From Myxococcales bacterium (GTDB lineage Bacteria > Myxococcota > Polyangia > Polyangiales > Polyangiaceae), in contig PLXW01000182.1 of assembly GCA_003151595.1 (NCBI GenBank), forward strand, positions 1 to 11,207: a stretch of DNA of 11,207 nt, given 5' to 3'. This document shows positions 1-6,685 of this stretch, in pieces. The position numbers and the translations under genes are program-made. Each line of letters begins with the position of its first letter. The first letter of the stretch is position 1. The notes under the pieces were generated by a model that was given only the letters and a program-made list of their open reading frames with translations, searched no databases and was not told where the DNA came from.

Positions 1-689
1 TAGCCGACGGCGAGTTCGCTCTTGTTGCCGGTAGTGAGCAGCAGCGAACCAAATTTGTTCGAGAGCGCCATCAGCGTCATGCCGCGCAATCGCGGCTGCA
101 TATTTTCCTCGGTGGTATCTTCGGGAAGACCGGTGAAGATCTCGCGAAACTGTTCCTTGAACACTTCAAAGCTGTGCTGGATTGGGATGGTCAGACAGCG
201 GATGCCGAGGTTCTTCGCGATGGCGAGGGAGTCGTCGATACTGCCCGGAGAGCTGTACTGCGTGGGCATGGTGACGCCGAGCACATGCACCACGCCGAGC
301 GCGTGCGCCGCTTCGAGCGCCTCCAGGATCTGCGACGTGTAATCGCACGCCGTCGCGATCGCGATCCTCCCCTGGCGATCGAGCGTGGCTGCGAGCGACT
401 CCCCTTCGAGCAGCTCCATCACGATGTACGCCACGCCGGTCTCGGTCCGGTCGACGTCGGTCACGTGCACGACGTGCGGGCTCTTGATCTGCGCGGCGAC
501 GCGCGCCTCTTGAAGGAAGCGATCGACCAGGCCGGTCCTTCGCGCGAGGTCGGAGTGGAGCACCTTGATGGCGACGCGCGTCCCCAGCAGCTCGTGGCTG
601 GCCTCGTACACGGAGCCCATTCCGCCGTCGCCGAGGAGGCGCAGCAGCCTGTACTTGCCGCGGATGACATCGCCGATCGAGAGCGCCAA
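1..689 (-). CDS. Chimeric ORF: Ser/Thr kinase N-lobe joined in frame to NAD+ synthetase C-terminal part (partial)
   Basis: The frame runs off the window start. Residues 1-135 are the front of a eukaryote-like Ser/Thr kinase: Gly-rich loop GDGGMG (20-25), VAIK lysine K42, helix-C Glu E61, hinge YIVMELLEG (88-96), and helix E ending in AHALGVVH (128-135), exactly where the HRD catalytic loop should follow. From residue 136 it reads VLGVTMPTQYSSPGSIDDS and later EEN, LMALSNK and LTTGNKSELAVG, which are the hallmarks of the synthetase domain of NAD+ synthetase (NadE, nicotinate adenine dinucleotide to NAD+). The kinase lacks HRD and DFG, and the NadE part lacks its SGGxDS ATP loop, so neither activity can be complete. 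GC is about 68% on the kinase side and about 56% over 1-240. I chose TTG at 687-689 because an in-frame TAA at about 753 closes the frame upstream, no ATG or GTG lies between, and MALSIGDVIRGKYRLLRLLG is a normal kinase start. No good ribosome binding site is visible. Both halves are clear; that they form one real gene is doubtful. Confidence 0.8.
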   Translation of the reverse strand, partial: MALSIGDVIRGKYRLLRLLGDGGMGSVYEASHELLGTRVAIKVLHSDLARRTGLVDRFLQEARVAAQIKSPHVVHVTDVDRTETGVAYIVMELLEGESLAATLDRQGRIAIATACDYTSQILEALEAAHALGVVHVLGVTMPTQYSSPGSIDDSLAIAKNLGIRCLTIPIQHSFEVFKEQFREIFTGLPEDTTEENMQPRLRGMTLMALSNKFGSLLLTTGNKSELAVG

Positions 690-767
690 GGGGGTCAGCC
701 GGCGAGCATAGTCGCAATCAGGGAGCGCGCTGCAACCGACCGCCGCGGCGCGTTAGCCGTTTCACGC

Positions 768-796
768 TTGCCGGCCACCGCCTTCGTCGATCATAC
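768..796 (+). promoter_or_regulatory. Weak sigma70-like promoter candidate upstream of the FabH-type gene
   Basis: The 145-base gap between the divergent kinase and FabH-type genes (690-834) must hold the promoters for both. The best match I see on the plus strand is TTGCCG (768-773), a 17-base spacer, then TCATAC (791-796). The -35 is fair and the -10 is poor, so this is only a candidate. Nothing else stands out in the gap except the ribosome binding site at 822-826. Confidence 0.2.
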
Positions 797-821
797 CTGC
801 GCGCGGAAACTTCGAACTCTC

Positions 822-826
822 AGGAG
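822..826 (+). promoter_or_regulatory. Shine-Dalgarno AGGAG of the FabH-type gene
   Basis: AGGAG lies 8 bases upstream of the ATG at 835. It is one of the strongest ribosome binding sites in the window and fixes the start of the downstream gene. Confidence 0.75.
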
Positions 827-834
827 CACCCGTC

Positions 835-1851
835 ATGACCACGCGCGCGGCCATCCTCGGCATCGGCCACTACGTCCCCACCAAGGTCGTCACCAACGAC
901 GACCTCGCGAAGATGATGACCACGTCCGACGAGTGGATCGTCCAGCGCACCGGGATCAAGGAGCGTCGCTTCATCGAGCACGACAACATCGGCGCCAGCG
1001 ACCTCGCGGTGCCCGCCTGCAAGGCGGCGCTCGAGCGCGCGGAGATCGATCTGAAGCAGGTCGACATGATCATCTTCGCGACGCTCTCGCCCGATCACAA
1101 CTTCCCCGGCTCGGGGTGCTTCCTGGGCCACAAGCTCGGCCTCCCCGGCGTTCCGGCGCTCGACGTGCGCAACCAGTGCTCGGGCTTCCTCTACGGGCTC
1201 TCGATCGCCGACGCCTGGGTGCGCGCCGGCGTCTACGAGAACATCCTGCTCGTCGGCGCCGAGGTGCACTCGACCGGCGTCGAGTTCAACGATCGCGGGC
1301 GCGACGTCGCGGTGCTCTTCGGCGACGGCGCGGGCGCGGCGGTCATCGGCAAGGCGCGCAACAAGGACCAGGGGATCAAGTCGCTCAAGCTCCACGCCGA
1401 CGGCGCAGGCGCGCGCGACCTGTGGCTCGAGGCGCCCGCGAGCGCGTACCAGCCGCGACTCACGCCGAAGATGCTCGACGAGGGGAAGCACTACCCGGCG
1501 ATGAACGGCAAGCAGGTGTTCCGCTGGGCCACCGAGAAGATGCCCGAGGTCGCGCGCGAAGTGCTCGCGCTGGCCGAGACGCCGATCGAAGCGGTCGACC
1601 TCTTCGTGCCGCACCAGGCGAACCTCCGCATCAATCAGTTCGTCGGACAGAAGCTCGGGATCCCCGAGTCGAAGACGGTCCACAACATCGAAAAGTACGG
1701 GAACACCACCGCCGCAACGATACCTCTGGGACTCAGTGAGGCCTGGTTCCCGCAGGACGGGACCGCGCCGAGGTGCCAGCTCGGGTCGAACGTCCTCATG
1801 GCGGCCTTCGGCAGCGGGTACACCTGGGGCGGGGCCGTAGTTACGCTGTGA
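835..1851 (+). CDS. Beta-ketoacyl-ACP synthase III family protein (FabH-like)
   Basis: 338 residues, normal for the FabH family. These enzymes condense an acyl-CoA or acyl starter with malonyl-ACP, in the cytoplasm, to start fatty acid or related polyketide chains. The full catalytic triad is visible: Cys115 in RNQCSGF, His260 in VPHQANLRI and Asn290 in YGNTTAA. The CoA-site Trp34 and Arg38 (DEWIVQRTGI) and the GDGAGA loop (164-169) are also present. The ATG has AGGAG 8 bases upstream. The residues before the nucleophile (RNQ) differ from the SAA usual in housekeeping FabH, and none of the usual neighbours (plsX, fabD, fabG, acpP) is present. It may therefore be a specialised KAS III for secondary lipid or alkylresorcinol-type chemistry rather than the main initiation enzyme; that part is inference. 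It diverges from the truncated kinase and is followed by a 127-base gap. Confidence 0.9.
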   Translation: MTTRAAILGIGHYVPTKVVTNDDLAKMMTTSDEWIVQRTGIKERRFIEHDNIGASDLAVPACKAALERAEIDLKQVDMIIFATLSPDHNFPGSGCFLGHKLGLPGVPALDVRNQCSGFLYGLSIADAWVRAGVYENILLVGAEVHSTGVEFNDRGRDVAVLFGDGAGAAVIGKARNKDQGIKSLKLHADGAGARDLWLEAPASAYQPRLTPKMLDEGKHYPAMNGKQVFRWATEKMPEVAREVLALAETPIEAVDLFVPHQANLRINQFVGQKLGIPESKTVHNIEKYGNTTAATIPLGLSEAWFPQDGTAPRCQLGSNVLMAAFGSGYTWGGAVVTL

Positions 1852-1871
1852 TGCGGTGATCGCGCACGTCG

Positions 1872-1888
1872 CGCGAAGCGCCTTCGCG
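1872..1888 (+). other. Perfect 7-bp stem, 3-base loop inverted repeat after the FabH-like gene
   Basis: CGCGAAG, loop CGC, CTTCGCG, starting 21 bases after the stop of the FabH-like gene. Its position would suit a transcription end, but no T-run follows (ACTGGCGATTTCC), so it is not a canonical intrinsic terminator. It may just reflect GC-rich composition. The rest of the gap (1852-1978) shows nothing recognisable. Confidence 0.3.
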
Positions 1889-1978
1889 ACTGGCGATTTC
1901 CTCTCGGGCTGGCGCAGATTTCCACCGTGAGCGTTCGATTCGCGCAGAGGCCGACGAACCGACCACACGGTACGACCC

Positions 1979-3688
1979 GTGCTTTGGGTCTCTGCGGCGC
2001 ATCGGCGCTCGGAGGTTCCCCTGGCATCCCCCATCGACCCGTACTCGCTCGTCGGCACCACTCTTCGTGAGCGCTACACGATCGTCTCGTTCGCAGGCGT
2101 GGGGCGTCACTCGATCGTCTACCGCGCGATCGAAGCGGAGACGCAGCACGCCGTCGCGCTCCGCTTCTTGTCGGTGCGGAGCAACCTCACGCCGAGCCAG
2201 CGCACGGTGACCGTCGAGCGCTTGCGCGCGCTCGTGCAGCCGATGATCGAGATCGCGGAGCACTACCGGTCGCTGGCCGACGTGATCGAAGTGGGCGCGC
2301 TCGTGACGAGCGAAGGGCGATGGATGCCGGCGATCGTCCAGCCGTGGCTCAACGGACAGACGCTCGAAGCGGTGCTGCTGAACGAGCGGCGATCGGGCGA
2401 CCCGACGCGCACGCTCGGGCGCGCGATCGAGCTTCTCAGCCCCGTCGCCGACGCGCTCCAGTACGCGCACATTCGCGGGATGGTGCACGGCAGCGTCGCG
2501 CCGCGGAACGTCTTCGTTCGTGGCACGAGGGCCTCGCGCGCGTCGTTCGACGACGTGCACAGGCGAGCGCCGGAGGACTGGGCCGAGGTCGATCTGCTCG
2601 ATCTCGGGATCGCGCAGACGCTGGCGATGTTGCAGGCGCGGGATCACGCCTTCGCCGAGTCGGCCGATCCGCTCTACTTCTTCGCGCCGGCGCACGGAGC
2701 ACCGGAGCAGTTCGGGGCGACGAACGCCGTGATCACCCCCGCCGCGGACGTCTTCGCGCTGGCGTTGATCATGGTGGAGCTCGTGACGGGCAAAGCGCCG
2801 CTCGGCGAAGGCGACGAGGAGCAGCTGGAGCGGGCCGCGAGGGATCCGGTGTACCGCCCCACACCTCGCGCGAGCGGAGTCGCGCTCGGACCGTACGTCG
2901 AGGCGGTGTTCGAGCGCGCGCTCGCGGTGCGGCCGGACGATCGCTACGCGACGATGGCATCGTTCTGGGATGCGCTGCGCGTGGCGTCGCGCGTGATGCT
3001 GCGCGGGAGCTCGCACAGCATCGTGCCGCCGCCGCTGCCGGCCGGGCCCCCGGCTCTTCCAGAGGCGTTCGCGATGCGCTCGGTCGCCGGCCCGCAGGCC
3101 CCTCCGCGCGAGTACGCGCGTGCGCTCGCGTTGCGCGACTACACGAGCCGCGATCGATCGATCCGCGACTCGGACGCGCCGCCCGAGCCCGTCCCATCCC
3201 CGCCCGCGTCGGACGCGTTCTACTCCGTCGCCGAGCACGATCTCGACAGCGACGAGCCCGCGAGCGCGATCTCGGTGGAGGAGCTCTCCAGCCTCGCGGA
3301 CGAGACGTCCATCGACACGGACGGCGGACGCTCGGTCGCGCCGACGGCGATGGACTCGCCCCCGCCCACTCCGTCGCAGATCTTCGCCGAGATGCGCGGA
3401 GGCGCGCGCATCGTCAGCGCGATGGCGCTGGCGGCGTCGTTCATCGTGGGAGTCTCGGCGGCGACGATCGGAGAACGCGCGCTCGCTCCGAAGCGCGCGA
3501 CGCTCACGTACTCGCCGCTCCCGGACGACGTGCTCGCTGCGATCGCGAAGATCCGGCTGCCGCCACCGCCTGCGGCTCCCGTCGTCTCGGGCGTGGACGC
3601 CACGACGAAACCGGCTGCGGTGCCGTGCAAGAAGGGGCGCGGCAAGAAGGCGAAGACCTGCGTCGACGAGAAGACCGGCGCGAAGTGA
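1979..3688 (+). CDS. Membrane-anchored Ser/Thr pseudokinase
   Basis: 569 residues from GTG. A eukaryote-like kinase fold covers about 29-340, but key catalytic residues are lost. The Gly-rich loop is FAGVGRHSIVY. The VAIK lysine is replaced (AVALRFL, R62). The HRD loop reads HGSVAPRN (170-177), so the catalytic Asp is Ser and the following Lys is Ala, with Asn177 kept. DFG reads DLG (208-210). The structural motifs APE (241-243), helix-F Asp257 and Arg323 are intact, so the fold is probably stable without phosphotransfer. A Pro/Ser/Asp-rich linker (about 345-470) leads to one transmembrane helix (about 478-498). A Pro-rich stretch and a Lys-rich tail with Cys550 and Cys561 follow, probably outside the inner membrane. 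Start choice: GTG at 1979 has no ribosome binding site. GGAGG at 2011-2015 sits 5 bases before an in-frame CTG at 2021, which would give MASPIDPYSLVG. It is likely a signalling scaffold; the partner is unknown. The next gene begins 43 bases downstream and may be co-transcribed. Confidence 0.88.
   Translation: MLWVSAAHRRSEVPLASPIDPYSLVGTTLRERYTIVSFAGVGRHSIVYRAIEAETQHAVALRFLSVRSNLTPSQRTVTVERLRALVQPMIEIAEHYRSLADVIEVGALVTSEGRWMPAIVQPWLNGQTLEAVLLNERRSGDPTRTLGRAIELLSPVADALQYAHIRGMVHGSVAPRNVFVRGTRASRASFDDVHRRAPEDWAEVDLLDLGIAQTLAMLQARDHAFAESADPLYFFAPAHGAPEQFGATNAVITPAADVFALALIMVELVTGKAPLGEGDEEQLERAARDPVYRPTPRASGVALGPYVEAVFERALAVRPDDRYATMASFWDALRVASRVMLRGSSHSIVPPPLPAGPPALPEAFAMRSVAGPQAPPREYARALALRDYTSRDRSIRDSDAPPEPVPSPPASDAFYSVAEHDLDSDEPASAISVEELSSLADETSIDTDGGRSVAPTAMDSPPPTPSQIFAEMRGGARIVSAMALAASFIVGVSAATIGERALAPKRATLTYSPLPDDVLAAIAKIRLPPPPAAPVVSGVDATTKPAAVPCKKGRGKKAKTCVDEKTGAK
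2011..2015 (+). promoter_or_regulatory. GGAGG ribosome binding site suggesting a CTG start for the pseudokinase
   Basis: GGAGG lies inside the conventional reading of the pseudokinase gene, 5 bases before an in-frame CTG at 2021-2023. No ATG, GTG or TTG lies nearby in that frame. Initiation at CTG would trim 14 residues that match nothing in kinases. Confidence 0.4.
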
Positions 3689-3731
3689 ATCGGCGCGGAT
3701 AGCGAACGATACAAGCTACGCTCGTCGTCCG

Positions 3732-5432
3732 ATGCGGCGTGCCGGCGTGCTCCTCGTTGCTCTGTGCGCGGCCGCGTGCCGATCGCCGACGCAGATCACG
3801 TTCGACGTGACGACCGACGTCGACTGCGGCGCGATCCAGAGCACGTCGCTCATCGCCGGTCCGCTTGCCGCGCTCGACGACGGTCGCCCCGCGACGACCA
3901 CCGCGCCGCGATGCACGAGCGGCGGGCACATCGGCTCTCTCGTGGTGCTCCCCAGCGGCGGCGACGACGACCTCGTCGCCGTGAAGATCGTGACCGGCGT
4001 CGACGTGGCGCCCGATCAGTGCGGACCGCACGGGGAGGGGTGCATCGTCGCCAAGCGCGCGCTCCACTTCGAGCCGCACACGCCGCTCACCGTGAACGTG
4101 ACGATGAGCGCGAAGTGCAAGGGGATCAACTGCTCGGGGGAAGAGACCTGCGTCGAAGGGGTGTGCCGCTCGGCGCTCATCGGCGATCCCTCGACGTGCA
4201 GCGGGTCGGGCTGCTCCGAGTCGAGCCTCGCTCCGGTCGATGGCGGCGCACCGGTAGGCGACGGAGGGGCGGCGATCGACGCGACGCTGGCGAACGATGG
4301 CGCGAGCGACGCTTCGATCGACGGCCCCATCTCGAATCCGCTCCCCGAAGCGGGACCCAGCCCGCCCGGACCCGCGATTGGCATCTCGATCAACTTCGCC
4401 TGCGCGCTTCGCCCCGATCACACGGTCTGGTGCTGGGGCAACGACACCAACGGCGAGCTGGGCGACGGCTACGAAGACGCGGCCACGTTCGTCGCCACGC
4501 CGGTGCAGGTGGCAGGGCTCGATCACGTCACGCGCCTCACGGTCGGCGAGGAGCACGCCTGCGCCGTCATCGACGACGGCGGCGTATCGTGCTGGGGCTA
4601 CGGCACGGCGACGGGGACCAACGACGTGGTCGACGACCTGGTTCCGACGCACGTGAACGGCATCTCGGCGGTGGGCCTGATCGCCGCTGGGCAGTACCAC
4701 ACGTGCGCCGCGAGCCTCGACGGGCGGACGATCTGGTGCTGGGGCACGTGGATCGGCCCGAGCGACGGGAACGACCCGCCGTTCCAGCTCGCGCCGGTCA
4801 ACGCGAGCATCGTCGAGATGGCCGCGGGGCGAGCGCTCACCTGCGGGCGCTTCGACGACGGCGTCGTGCGGTGCTGGGGCGAGAACGACTCCGACGGGCT
4901 CGGTCAGGGGACCTCGCTGGCCACGACCGCCACGTCGACGACGCCGCTCGCGGTTCCCGGGTTGGTCGACACCACGCAGATCGCCGTGGGGTACGCGCAC
5001 GTCTGCGCGCTCGATTCGTCGCACGTCGTTCGATGCTGGGGAGAGAACGACCAAGCGCAGCTCGGCCCGGTCGACGCCGGCGACCCCGCCGCATCTCCGA
5101 CGCCCCTCGCGCTCGATCCGCACGTCACGAAGGTCGCCGTCGGCGTGACCTCGGGGTGCGCGCTGTTCGACGACGCGGGGACGCTGTGCTGGGGCTACGA
5201 CTACGAGGGAGAGCTCGGCGTCAACGACACCGCCTCCGGCAGCAAGTTCATCACGCCGATCACCATCCCGGGGCTCGGGCCGGCGAGCGACGTCTTCGCG
5301 GGGGGATACGGGCAGTGCGCGATCCTCGTCGACGGCGGAGTGGTGTGCTGGGGCAACGACACGGAGCGCCAGCTCGGCTCGGGAGCGCAGCTTCCGGACA
5401 TGCCGATCGGCGCGTTCAACGTCGTGTTCTGA
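3732..5432 (+). CDS. Lipoprotein with seven RCC1-like (CWG) repeats
   Basis: 566 residues. The N-terminus MRRAGVLLVALCAAAC is a lipoprotein-type signal with the probable lipidated Cys at 16, so the mature protein should sit in an envelope membrane. After an extracytoplasmic domain (about 20-125) comes a compact Cys-rich module (129-161; CKGINCSGEETCVEGVC) and an Asp/Gly/Ala-rich linker (about 169-215). Seven RCC1 / alpha-tubulin-suppressor-like repeats then form a likely beta-propeller. Each has a first Cys (224, 277, 325, 371, 425, 476, 529) and a CWG Cys (234, 287, 336, 381, 435, 486, 539), spaced 10 residues apart in six repeats and 11 in the third, which suggests one disulfide per blade. 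Endings such as NDTNGELGDG are typical of the family. The role is unknown; binding or adhesion is plausible. I chose the ATG at 3732 because the signal peptide begins there, although no clear ribosome binding site precedes it. The open frame extends further upstream, but that part reads as Arg/Ser-rich shadow sequence. The gene follows the pseudokinase by 43 bases. Confidence 0.9.
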   Translation: MRRAGVLLVALCAAACRSPTQITFDVTTDVDCGAIQSTSLIAGPLAALDDGRPATTTAPRCTSGGHIGSLVVLPSGGDDDLVAVKIVTGVDVAPDQCGPHGEGCIVAKRALHFEPHTPLTVNVTMSAKCKGINCSGEETCVEGVCRSALIGDPSTCSGSGCSESSLAPVDGGAPVGDGGAAIDATLANDGASDASIDGPISNPLPEAGPSPPGPAIGISINFACALRPDHTVWCWGNDTNGELGDGYEDAATFVATPVQVAGLDHVTRLTVGEEHACAVIDDGGVSCWGYGTATGTNDVVDDLVPTHVNGISAVGLIAAGQYHTCAASLDGRTIWCWGTWIGPSDGNDPPFQLAPVNASIVEMAAGRALTCGRFDDGVVRCWGENDSDGLGQGTSLATTATSTTPLAVPGLVDTTQIAVGYAHVCALDSSHVVRCWGENDQAQLGPVDAGDPAASPTPLALDPHVTKVAVGVTSGCALFDDAGTLCWGYDYEGELGVNDTASGSKFITPITIPGLGPASDVFAGGYGQCAILVDGGVVCWGNDTERQLGSGAQLPDMPIGAFNVVF

Positions 5433-5439
5433 CCGATCG

Positions 5440-6561
5440 CTACGCCGCGTGCGGCAGCTCGAAGCGGGGATCGCGTCGCAAGATCGCGCCGACCGTCTCG
5501 ACGTCGTCGATGGCGGTGAGCACGGGCGTGAGATCCTCGTCGGTCGTTCCGAATCGCGCGAAGGCTCCACTAGTAGCCAGCGCGCGCGCTTGCGGGCCGT
5601 CGAGCACCAGGAACACGTCGTGGAACGGGCCCGAGACCATCGGTGACGGCGCGTCGATCACGTACGCGATGCGCGCGCGATCCAAATGGAGCTCCTCGGC
5701 GCCGCGCCGGATGAGCACGCGGCGATCCGTGACCCAGTAGCGCGTGTCGCGCGCCAGACGAACGGGGCGCACGAGCGCCGCGTAGCCGACGTACACCGCA
5801 ACCGCGATCAAGCACGCCGCGCCGAGCGCGACGCCGGCGACGAGCAGCGCCATCGTGGGGACCGAGAGCGCGTGCGCGGCTCCCACGCGGCGGAGCGTCG
5901 GGATGGCGCGGACCACCATGCGCACGGCGGCGAGCGCGAGGAAGACGCCGAGCGCCGCGGTCCCCATGCGACGGAGCGTCCACGGCGAGGCCATCGGCAT
6001 CGCGGTCCACAAGACGCGCTCCCCTTCGTCGAGGCGCTGGCCGAGCGGGCGATCGCCGTCGCCGAGCGACGGGCCGGGCTCGACGCCGCGGACGATCGCC
6101 CAGAGCGTGTCGGGGGCCTCGACGTCGACGAGCGTGAGGCGGAGCGTGCGTCGGAGCGCGCCGGTCGGGACGGCGCGGACGACGACGAGATCGCCGACGT
6201 GGGGCGCCTTCGGGTTCCAGCGGATGAGCGCGTAGCTGATCGCCTTGCGCTCGATCGATCGGCGGATGGGGCCGCGCCGCCAGATGACGTGCTTGTCGGT
6301 GACGAGGTACTCGACGCGCGACCGCCAGAGGATCGGGAGGCGCCAGGCGCCGAGAGCGATCGTGGCGCACCACGCGCCGAAGAAGAGCATCCCGCCCACC
6401 TCGGCGTGCAGCGCTGTGGCGGCGACGATCGCGAAGCAGATGGAGATGACCGACACGGTGGCGGCGAACGCGGCCACGATCTTGTTGCCCACTGGAACGG
6501 TCGCGACCTTCGGGCGCCCCGTCCAGATGATCCGCTCGCCGAAGAGGGAGTCGCGCGCCAT
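5440..6561 (-). CDS. Integral membrane protein with two tandem bacterial PH-like modules
   Basis: 373 residues with an internal duplication. Each half has a short box, a pair of transmembrane helices, then a TD-R/K-V box that opens a PH-like beta domain. Box one is ERIIWTGRP (9-17) and ERVLWTAMP (181-189). Box two is EYLVTDKHVIWRRG (84-97) and RYWVTDRRVLIRRG (274-287). Membrane segments are about 25-51, 53-73, 201-220 and 234-262. The W-T/G-x-P box followed by YxxTDxRV is typical of bacterial PH-domain membrane proteins (bPH_2 / YdbS-YdbT type), whose function is largely unknown. I chose the ATG at 6561 because AGGG lies about 8 bases upstream and the first box follows at once. A start at 6741 is open but overlaps the end of the ligase gene and adds unrelated sequence. 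This is the last gene of the minus-strand unit, 124 bases after the ligase gene, and it converges on the RCC1 gene with 7 bases between stops. Confidence 0.8.
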   Translation of the reverse strand: MARDSLFGERIIWTGRPKVATVPVGNKIVAAFAATVSVISICFAIVAATALHAEVGGMLFFGAWCATIALGAWRLPILWRSRVEYLVTDKHVIWRRGPIRRSIERKAISYALIRWNPKAPHVGDLVVVRAVPTGALRRTLRLTLVDVEAPDTLWAIVRGVEPGPSLGDGDRPLGQRLDEGERVLWTAMPMASPWTLRRMGTAALGVFLALAAVRMVVRAIPTLRRVGAAHALSVPTMALLVAGVALGAACLIAVAVYVGYAALVRPVRLARDTRYWVTDRRVLIRRGAEELHLDRARIAYVIDAPSPMVSGPFHDVFLVLDGPQARALATSGAFARFGTTDEDLTPVLTAIDDVETVGAILRRDPRFELPHAA

Positions 6562-6685
6562 GAGTGTGCCCTGCACGGTTGGACGTGCGTGACCCCAAAA
6601 AACTTGCGCCGACGCCACCACGAAGTCCAGCTGCGGCGGCGAAGGCGACGCTGTTTGCTCGTCCCCGTTCGGCTCTGGCAGAAAG

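Noticed and set aside
174..1739. Long plus-strand open frame crossing the kinase fragment, the intergenic gap and the FabH-like gene
   Set aside because: It is Arg/Ala/His-rich without any family motif and overlaps genes with clear catalytic motifs in other frames; such frames are expected at this GC content.
1872..1888. Hairpin after the FabH-like gene as an intrinsic terminator
   Set aside because: The stem is perfect, but no T-run follows on either strand, so it is recorded only as an inverted repeat.
820..3238. Two long minus-strand frames (820-2061 and 1841-3238) opposite the FabH-like and pseudokinase genes
   Set aside because: The low-complexity Arg/Val/Ala translations lack recognisable motifs. 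They are antisense shadows of well-supported genes.
3504..5570. 688-codon minus-strand frame opposite the RCC1 lipoprotein gene
   Set aside because: The plus strand here encodes seven regular CWG repeats and a signal peptide; the antisense translation is Arg-rich shadow sequence.
6573..6601. Hairpin GCACG / CGTGC (6573-6588) plus an A6 run (T6 on the minus strand) as a terminator after the ligase gene
   Set aside because: On the minus strand the T-run comes before the hairpin, not after it, and the stem is only 5 bp. The order is wrong for a terminator.
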